From: 3-1-20CM-4-69-9 sp963833655
GTDB taxonomy: Bacteria; Actinomycetota; Thermoleophilia; Gaiellales; Gaiellaceae
Length of the DNA stretch: 64,000 nt
Reading direction: 5' to 3'
Assembly: GCA_963833655.1 (NCBI GenBank)
Contig: CAWHYL010000006.1
Coordinates: 186,001-250,000 of the forward strand
Below are positions 17,388 through 25,732 of this stretch, piece by piece. Every line of letters begins with the position of its first letter. Position 1 is the stretch's first letter. The translations under genes were made by a program, and so were the position numbers. The notes below the pieces were generated by a model. The model was given only the letters and a program-made list of their open reading frames with translations, was not told the DNA's origin and made no database searches.

Positions 17388-17622
17388 GCTGGGGTCAGAC
17401 CCCTCGGGGTCAGACCCCAACCGAAGGCTTACGCGAAGCCGGAGCGGAAGCGGAGCTTCCGCGGAGGCGAACTGATCCGTGTGCCGATGGCCGAAGGCCA
17501 CCGGCACACGGACGGAAGGGAACATTCGCCGACGGCCCAGGAGCGCGCGGGCTCCGCTCGCGCGCGTTCACGCGCGAAGCGCCGTACCTCTCCACGGCGC
17601 TGACCTGCCAGGGTCAGCGCCG
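17388..17622. repeat. composite hairpin repeat, copy 3 (diverged)
   Basis: It has the same order as the copies at 11.2-11.7 kb: a GGGGTCAGACCCC pair (here split by T/C bases), core AAGCCGGAGCG, hairpin GCGGAAGC-gga-GCTTCCGC, core GCGGAGGCGAACTGATCCG, a nested hairpin (CCGTGTGCCG...CGGCACACGG around GGCC-gaa-GGCC), core ACGGAAGGGAACATTCGCCGAC, the GCGCGCGGGCtccGCTCGCGCGC hairpin with GTTC, a CGCGAAGCG hairpin, and a closing GGCGCTGACC hairpin. The hairpin arms differ from copies 1 and 2 but remain paired. Confidence 0.85.
17596..17621. terminator. 10-bp hairpin (GGCGCTGACC)
   Basis: GGCGCTGACC and GGTCAGCGCC pair perfectly around a 6-nt loop. It is the closing hairpin of repeat copy 3, between the start of the sulfite-oxidase-like gene and the end of htrA. 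Confidence 0.4.
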
Positions 17623-17631
17623 CACGAAGTT

Positions 17632-17669
17632 GAGCTGAGGGCCCGGGCAGGCGGGCGGGCCCTCAGCTC
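17632..17669 (-). terminator. 14-bp GC hairpin downstream of htrA
   Basis: GAGCTGAGGGCCCG (17632-17645) and CGGGCCCTCAGCTC (17656-17669) form a perfect 14-bp stem with a 10-nt loop, about 85 nt beyond the htrA stop. A second 8-bp repeat, CTGGCCCC/GGGGCCAG, lies at 17712-17736 nearer the gene. Either may end the htrA transcript. Confidence 0.5.
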
Positions 17670-17752
17670 GGCGCTTCCGCACGCCGTGCTGGCCTACGGC
17701 TCCGGCGGAAGCTGGCCCCCAGGGGTTCGGGGCCAGTCGGGACGGCGGCTGT

Positions 17753-18940
17753 TCAGGGTTGCCACCCAAGCTTGACGGTCAGCGTCTTGTCCGAGGTCCC
17801 GCGGGCGACCTCGACGGAGATCTTGTCGCCCGGCTTCTTCGACGCGATCACGTCGATCAGGCGCTCGACGGTTCCGATTGGCTCGCCGTCGACCTTGACG
17901 ATCACGTCGCCGCCCGCGGGCCAGCTCTCGCCCTCGACCGTGACCTGGTCGTTTGCCGGCTTCAGTCCCGCCTGTGCGGCTCCCGAGCCCGGGTGGACCG
18001 TCGCGACGAGCACACCGCTCGTGACCGGCAGATGGAACAGACGCGCGATCGGCGGCGTCAGCGTCTTGCCCTCGATGCCGAGGAACGCGTGCTCGACCTT
18101 CCCGTGCTTGATCAGCTGCGCGACGACGTCCTTCACGGTGTTGATCGGGATCGCGAAGCCGATGCCCACGTTGCCCTGGCTCACGCCGCCGGTCTCGATC
18201 TGCGCGTTGACACCGATCACCTCACCCTGCGCGTCCAGGAGCGGGCCGCCGGAATTCCCGTGGTTCAGCGCGGCGTCGGTCTGAATCACGTGCGCGATCG
18301 AGAGGTTGTTCGGCGCCTCGATCCGCCGCTGCACCGCACTCACGATGCCGGCGGTGACCGAGCGGTCGAGCCCGAACGGGTTGCCGATCGCGATCACCTG
18401 GTCGCCGACGCGTACGGCGTCGGAGTCCCCGAGTGGCAGCGCCTTGAGGGCACTTGCCTGGACGTGCACCTTCAGAACGGCGATGTCGGTCGACGGGTCG
18501 CTGCCGACGAGTCTCGCGCGGTAGCGCTCGTTGTTCGAGAAGCTGACCTGGATCGAGGTCGCGCCGCGCACGACGTGGTAGTTCGTGACGATGTCGCCGG
18601 CGCGGTCGATGACGAAGCCCGAGCCCAGCGCGCGCTCCGTCTGCGTCGTCGACCCGAACGGATTCCCGAAGAACGGATCGTTCTGCTGCGGCACGCGCAG
18701 CGTCGTCTCGATGTGCACGACGCCCGGCGCCGACGAGCGGTAGATCTCGTTGATCGACTCACGCCTACCCGTCTGGAAGGAGGCGGGCGCGGAGGACGGC
18801 GGCTCCACCTCCTCGCGGATGATCGTCGCCTTGTTGCCCAGCTTCCCCAGCACGGCCGCGCCGCCGAGCGCAACGACACCGCCAACGACAGCGGTGAACA
18901 CCAGCCCGACGGCGCGGCTTGGAAGGAGGGTGCGATGCAT
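17753..18940 (-). CDS. htrA: HtrA/DegP-like serine protease with PDZ domain
   Basis: A 395-residue membrane-anchored envelope protease/chaperone. Residues 9-30 form an N-terminal membrane helix. The trypsin-like domain shows the catalytic triad His in VTNYHVVRG, Asp in DPSTDIAVLKV and Ser in NHGNSGGPLL, followed by GIGFAIPIN. A single PDZ domain occupies the last 100 residues (FLGIEGKTL to PGDKISVEVARG). This layout is normal for actinobacterial HtrA proteins that degrade misfolded exported proteins. It is transcribed alone, with GC hairpins after the stop. Confidence 0.95.
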   Translation of the reverse strand: MHRTLLPSRAVGLVFTAVVGGVVALGGAAVLGKLGNKATIIREEVEPPSSAPASFQTGRRESINEIYRSSAPGVVHIETTLRVPQQNDPFFGNPFGSTTQTERALGSGFVIDRAGDIVTNYHVVRGATSIQVSFSNNERYRARLVGSDPSTDIAVLKVHVQASALKALPLGDSDAVRVGDQVIAIGNPFGLDRSVTAGIVSAVQRRIEAPNNLSIAHVIQTDAALNHGNSGGPLLDAQGEVIGVNAQIETGGVSQGNVGIGFAIPINTVKDVVAQLIKHGKVEHAFLGIEGKTLTPPIARLFHLPVTSGVLVATVHPGSGAAQAGLKPANDQVTVEGESWPAGGDVIVKVDGEPIGTVERLIDVIASKKPGDKISVEVARGTSDKTLTVKLGWQP

Positions 18941-18986
18941 CCCACCTGGTTCTACCGAGCGGGTCTTAATGCTGGGTTGTGATGCG

Positions 18987-19001
18987 TTAACCCTTGGTTA
19001 A
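18987..19001 (-). terminator. TTAACC-CTT-GGTTAA hairpin over a stop codon
   Basis: A 6-bp AT-rich stem with a 3-nt loop that includes the TAA stop of the small membrane protein gene read on the minus strand. It lies between that gene and htrA, so it could also be part of the htrA promoter region. Confidence 0.3.
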
Positions 19002-19412
19002 GGTCACGAGCCAGATTCCGCCCAGCAGAGCCGTCCCGACGGCGGGCCACATCACGTAGTCGCCGACGACGCCGCTGTGGGCGGCTTTGAGGCCGGCGAC
19101 GGGCGGCTCGACGAAGCGAGCCGTTGCCGCGCGCAGGCCTTCCGGAATCCGCCGGCGGTAGAGGCCGAAGAGCGTCGCGACGAGCGTGAGGGCGGCCGCA
19201 CCAAGCCCATACGCGATGCTCGCACCGCTCGCCGCCGGGACGGTGAGCGGCACCGAGGGCAGCGGCTGCCCGGGCACGTGGTGCAGCACATGCGCGACGT
19301 ATGCGTGCCGGTCGACGAACCGCGCCGCTGCGTGCTCACTCGCGTGCTGCATTCCGGGCACGACGCTCAGCGCGAGCCCGACGGCGACGAGGGCTGCCGT
19401 CACTCCGGTCAT
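18987..19412 (-). CDS. membrane protein resembling the C-terminus of NuoL-type antiporter subunits
   Basis: A 141-residue protein with three predicted membrane helices (ALVAVGLALSVVPG, GLGAAALTLVATLFGLY, MWPAVGTALLGGIWLVTL). The segments AARFVDRHAYVAHVL and LKAAHSGVVGDYVMWPAVG resemble the tail of NuoL/MrpA-like proton-translocating subunits, but the antiporter core is absent. The ATG at 19412 overlaps the stop of a tiny upstream frame (TGATG). It may be a stand-alone small membrane protein or a remnant of a lost complex I-like subunit. Confidence 0.65.
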   Translation of the reverse strand: MTGVTAALVAVGLALSVVPGMQHASEHAAARFVDRHAYVAHVLHHVPGQPLPSVPLTVPAASGASIAYGLGAAALTLVATLFGLYRRRIPEGLRAATARFVEPPVAGLKAAHSGVVGDYVMWPAVGTALLGGIWLVTLTKG

Positions 19413-19549
19413 CAGGGCGCCGCTTCCTTCGCCTTGCGGCGGTTCCTCGCCCGGCTCCGGAGCGAGGAGCGGATCCCGGCCGCCGCGTACAGCTGGATCG
19501 CGTTCCACTCCCCCTGGTACAGCAACCAGAGCGCCGCCAGCCCGATCAC
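19412..19549 (-). CDS. 45-residue membrane micro-protein
   Basis: It starts at GTG and ends TGA overlapping the ATG of the next gene (TGATG). The product has one short hydrophobic helix (VIGLAALWLLYQGEW) and a very basic C-terminal tail (SSLRSRARNRRKAKEAAP), which is typical of small membrane subunits. Just upstream an ATG opens a 10-codon frame (MRKLVWVILL) that ends at a TGA overlapping this GTG by 4 nt. Joined by a one-base shift the two would give a natural basic-hydrophobic N-terminus, so a frameshift or a leader peptide is possible. Confidence 0.45.
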   Translation of the reverse strand: MIGLAALWLLYQGEWNAIQLYAAAGIRSSLRSRARNRRKAKEAAP

Positions 19550-19621
19550 AGGAGGATCACCCAGACGAGCTTGCGCATTTCCGTGCGATTACCCAGGAGG
19601 CGGAGCGGGAATCCTGTCCGC

Positions 19622-20008
19622 GTGAACGCGCGCGAAGCCGCTGAGATCCAGGTGGTGCTCGAGGGCGTGCCGCTTCCGGCGACGAAGAGGGCGCTCCTCG
19701 CCTATGCCGGCTCGCAGGACGGAGCCGCCGCGCAGCGGCTCGCAGCCATCCCCGACCGCGAGTACCGCTCCCTCGACGAGGTCGGCGAGGCACTCGCGCC
19801 TGTTCAGCCGTCCCGGGCGGATCCCGACCCGGCCCGCCCGCGTGAGGAGAGCGGCGAGCCGCCCGGAGGAGACGCCTACCTGGATCCCAACGCCGAGCCG
19901 GGGGCCGTGCGGCCGTCCGGGCCTGCGTCGAACCCGCCGCAGAAGGTGCTCGAGCAGCAGTCGAAGACGCAGAAGGAGCAGGCCGAGCGGCAGAAGCAGC
20001 TCAGCTAG
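19622..20008 (+). CDS. DUF2795 domain protein
   Basis: A 128-residue soluble protein starting at GTG. The first 55 residues (IQVVLEGVPLPATKRALLAYAGSQ, then LAAIPDREYRSLDEVGEAL) match the DUF2795 pattern, a small helical fold seen in many actinobacteria. The rest is a Pro/Glu/Gln-rich low-complexity tail ending KTQKEQAERQKQLS, which may form a coiled coil. It is convergent with the DUF892 gene and overlaps its end by 4 nt. The function of the family is not known. Confidence 0.8.
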   Translation: MNAREAAEIQVVLEGVPLPATKRALLAYAGSQDGAAAQRLAAIPDREYRSLDEVGEALAPVQPSRADPDPARPREESGEPPGGDAYLDPNAEPGAVRPSGPASNPPQKVLEQQSKTQKEQAERQKQLS

Positions 20009-20535
20009 CGCACGGCAGGCTGCCGCGCGCCCTGCTGCGCGAGCCGTGTCGCGTGGCTCCCGAGCTTCTCCAGCGCGTCGACCTCCTCGCCCAGGTTCTC
20101 ACGCAAGACCGCCGAGACCCGGTCGTGCCCGAGCGCCTCGGCCAGGCGGATCGCGGCCTCGTGCTCCGCGATCTCGTGATGCTCCGTCCCCATCGCGGCC
20201 GACGCGTTGAACCCGTCGCGAAGGGCAGGCGCGAGTTGTTGCACGTCGTGCTCGCGCTCCTGCCTTGCCGCATCGAGCACCAGGTCCTGGCCGCCGTTCG
20301 CGGGGGCGCCGAGCTCTTCGAACGCCGTGCGGACGTTGTCGGCATGGCCGCGCGTCTGCTCGAGGTGCTCGGCGAACGTCTGCGCGAGCTGCTGGTCTTC
20401 GGCTTCCTCCCGCAGCTTCGGGAGGACGGTTCGCGCGAGCGTCTCCTCGATCGTCAGCAGCTTGCCGAGCTGCTTGCCGAGCAGTTCGTCCGCGCTCTCG
20501 ACCTGCGGCGGCTGCCGTGTCTCAGTTGCGCCCAT
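20005..20535 (-). CDS. DUF892 (YciE/YciF) ferritin-like protein
   Basis: A 176-residue all-helical protein. DELLGKQLGKLLTIEETLARTVLPKL and EEHLEQTRGHADNV-type helices carry the spaced Glu/His residues (including MGTEHHEIAEHEAA) expected for a diiron four-helix bundle. The ATG at 20535 has GGAGG 8 nt upstream, so longer versions are rejected. It overlaps the NrfD-like gene by 14 nt and is the last gene of the formate dehydrogenase operon. A paralogue lies at 38969-39460, also in a redox operon. A stress or iron-handling role is inferred. Confidence 0.88.
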   Translation of the reverse strand: MGATETRQPPQVESADELLGKQLGKLLTIEETLARTVLPKLREEAEDQQLAQTFAEHLEQTRGHADNVRTAFEELGAPANGGQDLVLDAARQEREHDVQQLAPALRDGFNASAAMGTEHHEIAEHEAAIRLAEALGHDRVSAVLRENLGEEVDALEKLGSHATRLAQQGARQPAVR

Positions 20536-21439
20536 CTCGTGCCTCCTTCCGCTGCTTCTGCGGGATGACCGTGTAGCGCGGGTCGCGAGCCGACTGGAAG
20601 CCGGCGCGGAACACCGACCAGCGCAACGCGACCTCGCCGGCAAGCACGAGCGCGCTGCCCGCGACAGCCGCGCCGCGGCTGCGGCGCCCGCGGGTCGAGA
20701 GGAGCGCGCCGCCGGCGGCCGTGAGCAGCTTCGAGGCGCGCGCGAGCTTGCCGGCGGCGCCCTGCTTGTAGACCTCGCCGACGAACCCGAGCCGGTGCTG
20801 CATCGCCTCCATCATCCCGAGCTCCGCCGCGACGCCGGCCACTGCGAGCCGACGCGCCGGGCCGGCCTCGCCGGGATGCAGGAATATCGTCGTCGCCGCG
20901 CCAGCACTCGCCGCTGCGCTGGCGCCGAAGAGGAACGGCAGCTCCTTGCGCGCCTGATGCCACACAGGAATCGCCGTGTCGGCGATGAGCGTCCCCGTAT
21001 ACGTCGCCAACGGCGCGCCGGCCAGGAACGAGACGGCCTCGGCCGCCCATTTGACGGGTCGCAGCACGTCGAAGAGCTCGAGCACCGCAGCAGTGTTCGA
21101 AGCGCCGCCCGAGACGAAGAGAACCCACGAGCCGACACTCATCGGCGACGTGACCTTGAAGACGCGCAGCATGTGGTGGAAGCGCTCGGGCCGCCCGAGA
21201 TCGGAGATCAGCAGAGCCGGCGAGACGACGTCGGCGACCGCACCGATGTAGAGCGCCGTCTTGGCGAGCCGCTCCTGGCCGGCGACGCGCGCGACACCGT
21301 GGAGCAGCGAGCATCCGCCCGCGACGCCGCCGGTGAAGAAGTACGCGGGAATCTCGGGCTGCCACACCGGCTCCTTCACGATCGGCCGCCCGTAGTACGA
21401 CTGCATCTCGGTGCCGACGTGAGTGATCGACGAGCTCAA
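20522..21439 (-). CDS. NrfD-family membrane subunit (formate dehydrogenase gamma-like)
   Basis: A 305-residue polytopic membrane protein of the NrfD/polysulfide-reductase type that would exchange electrons with the quinone pool. It contains AYFFTGGVAGGCSLLHG, LISDLGRPERFHHMLRVFK and SPMSVGSWVLF, the family's conserved first-half motifs, and about eight hydrophobic helices. The start is a TTG that overlaps the Fe-S subunit stop as TTGA; an internal ATG at MQSYYGRP is the alternative. It takes the place of the di-haem cytochrome b (FdnI) found in E. coli-type enzymes. Confidence 0.92.
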   Translation of the reverse strand: MSSSITHVGTEMQSYYGRPIVKEPVWQPEIPAYFFTGGVAGGCSLLHGVARVAGQERLAKTALYIGAVADVVSPALLISDLGRPERFHHMLRVFKVTSPMSVGSWVLFVSGGASNTAAVLELFDVLRPVKWAAEAVSFLAGAPLATYTGTLIADTAIPVWHQARKELPFLFGASAAASAGAATTIFLHPGEAGPARRLAVAGVAAELGMMEAMQHRLGFVGEVYKQGAAGKLARASKLLTAAGGALLSTRGRRSRGAAVAGSALVLAGEVALRWSVFRAGFQSARDPRYTVIPQKQRKEARDGRN

Positions 21440-22350
21440 CGGCGGCCTCCGAGGAACGCGAGCGCCGTGCCGACGATCGTCGCCGCGGCGGCGATCGCCG
21501 TCGTCGTCCACATCTCGGGCAGATCTCGGGTCGTCACGACGGGATCGGGAGGAAGCCCGTAGACCTCCGGCTCGTCGAGCAGCAGGAAGAACGCGCCGAA
21601 GCCGCCGACGCCGTCGTCGGGGTCGGCGCCGTACAGACGCGGCCCGTTCCACCCCTGCGCCTCGAGCTTCTGGACACGCTTCTGCGCCCGGTCGCGGAGC
21701 TCGTCGAGCTCGCCGAACTGGATCGAGTTCGTGGGGCACGCCTTCGCGCACGCGGGCTCGTGGCCGCCCTTGAGGCGGTCGTAGCAGAGCGTGCACTTCC
21801 AGACGCGACCGTCCTCTTTCTTCCCGAGCAGCGGAAGCGCGAGCGGGGCGTCGTCCGGCTTGCGCGGGAGGTGCCGCTTGTCGAGCACGCCGAAGGGGCA
21901 CGCCGGCACGCAGTAGCCGCAGCCGTTGCAGATGTCCTCCTGCACGACGACCGTGCCGAACTCCGTGCGGAAGAGCGATCCCGTGGGACAGACGTCGAGG
22001 CAGGCAGCGTGCGTGCAGTGCTTGCAGACGTCGCTCTCCATCAGCCAGCGGAGAGGCTCCGCGTCGAGCGCCGCCGTCTCGCCGTCGAGCAGCAGCGGCT
22101 TGCGTTGCTCGATGAACGCGACGTGCCGCCACGAGTTGGCGCCGAGCGCCGACGTGTTGTCGTAGCTCTCGCCCGTCCAGACGAGACCGTCCTCCGGGAT
22201 GACGTTCCATTCCTTGCATGCGACCTCGCAGGCCTTGCAGCCGATGCAAACCGACGTGTCCGTGAAGAAGCCCATGCGCGGCTTCGCCTCGTCGCCGTAC
22301 GTGTCGGGCCAGGCTGCAGGCTGCCCGGTCGGCTCGGCTAGCGCGCTCAT
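21436..22350 (-). CDS. fdhB: formate dehydrogenase Fe-S (beta) subunit, four 4Fe-4S clusters
   Basis: A 304-residue electron-transfer subunit. Four cysteine clusters are visible: CIGCKACEVACKEWN, CKHCTHAACLDVCPTGS, CNGCGYCVPACPFG, and a fourth set in WKCTLCYDR plus CAKACPTNS. The C-terminus has one membrane helix (MWTTTAIAAAATIVGTALAFL) that would anchor it, as in FdnH. It begins at an ATG overlapping the alpha-subunit stop (ATGA) and overlaps the NrfD gene by 4 nt. It transfers electrons from the Mo/W-selenocysteine site to the membrane subunit. Confidence 0.95.
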   Translation of the reverse strand: MSALAEPTGQPAAWPDTYGDEAKPRMGFFTDTSVCIGCKACEVACKEWNVIPEDGLVWTGESYDNTSALGANSWRHVAFIEQRKPLLLDGETAALDAEPLRWLMESDVCKHCTHAACLDVCPTGSLFRTEFGTVVVQEDICNGCGYCVPACPFGVLDKRHLPRKPDDAPLALPLLGKKEDGRVWKCTLCYDRLKGGHEPACAKACPTNSIQFGELDELRDRAQKRVQKLEAQGWNGPRLYGADPDDGVGGFGAFFLLLDEPEVYGLPPDPVVTTRDLPEMWTTTAIAAAATIVGTALAFLGGRR

Positions 22351-25300
22351 CCGGTCGTCTCCCGCGTTTCTTCCGGCTCGACGCGCGGCGAGCGGCTGCG
22401 CGCGGCGTGTGCGCGCGCGCGGACCTCGGCGACGAACTGCGGCAGGCGCGCACCGCGCGGACGGCGGCCGGGCCTGATGTCGCAGGTGAACGCCTTGACC
22501 TCCTGGATGTGGACGTTCGGGTCGAGCGCCATGTGCGCGAGGTCGTTCGCCGCGCCGCCCGTCGTCAGCCCGCGCGAGCCCCAGTGATAGGGAAGGCCCA
22601 CCTGGTGCTGCACGCGGCCGTTCACCTTCACGGGTCGCATCCGGTCGGTGACGAGGACGCGCGCCTCGATCGCGGAACGCGCCGTCACGATCGTCGCCCA
22701 GTCGCCGTGCGTCAGCCTGCGCTCGCGCGCGAGGTCCGGGTGCACCTCGACGAACATCGCCGGCTGCAGCTCCGACAGGTACGGCACGAACCGGGAGAAG
22801 CCGCCCGCGGTGTGGTGCTCGGTCAGCCGGTACGTCGTGATGACGTACGGGTACACGTCCGAGCCGGGCTCGCCGTCGACGGGGTTGTACGGATCTTCGG
22901 GCAGGTCCTTGTTCTGTTGCCGCCGCGGGTTCGCGCGCTGCGAGTACAGCGGGTTGTCGAACGGCGACTCGTGGGGCTCGTAATGCGTCGGCAGCGGCCC
23001 GTCCTCGAGCCCTTGCGGGACGTAGATCCAGCCCTGCCCGTCGGCCTGCATGATGAACGGGTGGTCGCCGCGGATCGCGTCCGGCCCGGTCGCGTCGCTA
23101 GGCGGGACGTAGTCCGGCGGCTTCTCCTCGTCGAAGTCGGGCGTGTCGGTGCCCGTCCATCTCTTCTGCTCGGCGTCCCACCAGACCAGCCGCTTGCGCT
23201 CCGACCAGGGATTCCCTTCCGGGTCGGCCGACGCGCGGTTGTACAGCAGGCGGCGGTTCGCCGGCCACGCCCACGCCCACTCGAGCGCCGTGTAGTTCTG
23301 CTCCCAGTGCGGCTTCTTCCGCGCCGCCTTGTTCTCGTCCTCGCCGTAGACGCCGCAGTAGATCCAGCACCCGCAGGCGGTCGACCCGTCGGCTTTCAGG
23401 AGCTTGTAGGCCGAGAGCGCTTGGCCGGTCGCGTCGTACCCGCTGACCTCTGCGAGCACGGCTTCGGCCGTCGGCTCCTCGATCGAGCCCTGCGGCGGGT
23501 AGTACCAGGTCAGGTCGAGCAGCGGCCTGTCCTTCGGATCCTCCGAGCCCTTCAGCTTCTCGCGCAGCTTCTTGCCGAGGTGGTAGTAGAACCACAGCTC
23601 CGACCGGCAGTCGCCCTTCGGCTCGACCGCCTTGTAGTGCCACTGCAGCAGTCGCTGCGTGTTGGTGAAGGAGCCGTCCTTCTCGACGTGCGCGGCGGCC
23701 GGCATGAAGAAGATCTCCGTCGGGATCTCCTCGGTCTTCAGCTCGCCCGATTCGATCTCGGGGCTGTCGTACCAGAATGCGGCTGTCTCGATCTCGACGA
23801 GATCGCGGACGACGAGCCAGTCGAGCTTCGCGAGCGCGAGCCGGTTCGCCTTCCCGTTCGCGGAGCCGACCGCGGGGTTCTCGCCCGCGATGATGTAGCC
23901 CTTGACCTTGCCCTCCAGCATTTGCCGGACGGTCCAGTAGTGCGAGTTGTCGTCGTCGATCCGCGGCAGGTAGGAGAAGCAGAAGGCGTTCTCCTTCGTG
24001 GCGGCGACGCCCCACCACGCCTTCAGCAGGCTGATGATGTAGGTGTCCATCATCCCCCACCAGCCGGTCGGGGAGGCCGTCATGTCGATGTACTCCGCCA
24101 GCCCGCCGTAGTCGTGCGTGTGCGGCATCGGCAGATAGCCGGGCAGGATGTTGTAGAGCGTCGGGATGTCCGTCGAACCCTGGATCGACGCGTGGCCGCG
24201 CAGAGCCATGATCCCGCCGCCCGGACGGCCGATGTTCCCGAGCAGCAGCTGGATGATCGCGGCGGCACGGATGTACTGCACGCCGACCGTGTGCTGCGTC
24301 CACCCGACCGCGTACGCGAACGCGCCCGTGCGCTCGCGCCCGGAGTTCTTGCAGATCTGCTCGCAGTACCAGAGGAACTCCTCGACGGTGCAGCCGCACG
24401 TCTCCGCGACGAACTCCGGCGTGTAACGCGCGTAGTGCCGCTTCACGATCTGGAAGACGCAGCGGGGATCCTGCAGCGTCTCGTCCTCCTCCGGCGGCTC
24501 GCCGTGGTGCAGATGCGGCCCGCCGCCGCCCTTGCCGACCTGCTCGCCCTTCCGGGCGCCGCCCTTGAAGCCCTCCTCGCGCTGACCGGCTGCCCCGTGG
24601 GGCTCCATCCCCTCGTAGCGCCACGTCGTGATGTCGTACTCGCCTTTCTCCGGGTCCCAGCCGGAGAACAACCCGTCGAGCTCGTCGGTGTCCTCGAACT
24701 CGTCGGTGATGATCGTCGCCGCGTTCGTGTACTTCTTGACGTACTCCTCGAAGTAGCGCTCGTTCTCGACGATGTAGCGGATCACGCCGCCGAGGAAGGC
24801 AATGTCACTGCCGGCGCGGATGCCGATGAACTTCGTCGACATCGCGCTCGTGCGCGTGAACCGCGGATCGATGTGGACGACCGTCGCGCCGCGCTCCCTG
24901 GCCTCCATCACCCACTGGAATCCCACCGGGTGGTTCTCGGCCATGTTCGACCCCATGATCGTGATCACGTCGGCGTTCATGAGGTCCTGCTGGTAGTCGG
25001 TGGCGCCGCCTCGTCCGAACGAGGTCCCCAAACTGGGGACCGTGGAGCTGTGTCATATACGCGCCTGGTTCTCGACCTGCACGACGCCCGCGGCAGTGAG
25101 GAGCTTCTTCATCAGGTAGTTCTCCTCGTTGTCGAGCGTCGCGCCCCCCAGGTTCGCGATGCCGAGCGTGCGCTTCGCCGGCTTGCCGTCGTCCGTCTCC
25201 GCCTGCCACGTCTCGTCGCGGGTGCGCAGGAAACGCTCGACGATCATGTCCATTGCGTCGTCGAGCGACAGCTCCTCCCATTCCGTCCCGTACGGGCGCC

Positions 25301-25646
25301 GGTACTTGACCTTGTACTCGCGCAACGGGCCCTGCACGTAGTTCTTCGAGGCCGCGCCCTTCGGGCAGAGGCGGCCGCGTGAGATCGGGCTCGCCGGGTC
25401 GCCTTCGATCTGCGTCACCTCGCCGTCCTTGACGTAGACGAGCTGCGCGCAGCCGACGGCGCAATACGGGCAGATTGAGCGCGCGACGTGGTCGGCCTCG
25501 TCGATCCGCGGCTTCAGCGCCTTCGAGCGCGGCGACTGGACGGCCTTGCCGAGGCCGAGCGGATCCCCCTCGCGCAGCTGGCGGAGAAGCGGCCACGAAT
25601 CGACGAGCTTCGACAAGCCCACTGCCGCGCTACCTACCACCGTCAC
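22347..25646 (-). CDS. fdhA: formate dehydrogenase alpha subunit, selenocysteine-containing (UGA read-through)
   Basis: A protein of about 1099 residues when the in-frame TGA at 25053-25055 is read as selenocysteine (residue 198). It oxidises formate to CO2 at a Mo/W-bis-MGD site. The N-terminal 4Fe-4S motif is ICPYCAVGCAQ with RGRLCPKG. The codons before the TGA give VENQARI and those after give HSSTVPSLGTSFGRGG, matching the Sec site of FdnG (NQARV-U-HGPTVASLA). The molybdopterin domains continue with NADVITIMGSNMAENHP and the C-terminal molydop-binding HPDLARERRLTHGDWATI. A SECIS-like hairpin follows the TGA. The GTG at 25646 is the likely start, with further GTG codons at 25640 and 25622. 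No Tat signal is seen. Without Sec insertion it would be called as two broken genes. Confidence 0.93.
25023..25041 (-). promoter_or_regulatory. bacterial SECIS-like hairpin inside fdhA
   Basis: On the coding strand GGTCCCC-AGTTT-GGGGACC forms a perfect 7-bp stem with a 5-nt loop. It begins 11 nt after the TGA, the spacing at which the SelB-binding minihelix lies in E. coli fdhF and fdnG. Together with the conserved residues on both sides it marks the UGA as selenocysteine. Confidence 0.8.
25053..25055 (-). other. in-frame UGA selenocysteine codon of fdhA
   Basis: TGA on the minus strand joins two open frames in the same phase: an upstream one from 25766 and a downstream one to 22347. The peptide context NQARI-U-HSST is that of the Sec site in respiratory formate dehydrogenases. 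Confidence 0.88.
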
Positions 25647-25732
25647 GGGCGGTGAAACATATCGCAGTGCGTTGTTTATCTCGGGCCGAGTGTGGAAAAA
25701 CCAGATCGTAATCCGATGTAAGGAGGGCAAGC

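Noticed and set aside
21440..22453. Fusion of the NrfD-like protein to about 340 upstream codons in the same frame
   Set aside because: The upstream part is the shadow of the Fe-S subunit gene; the NrfD homology begins at the TTG at 21439.
22407..25382. Very long open frame (about 990 codons) antisense to the formate dehydrogenase alpha gene
   Set aside because: It mirrors the real gene in a GC-rich codon pattern, is rich in Arg/Val/Leu repeats, has no recognisable motif, and the other strand is certainly coding.
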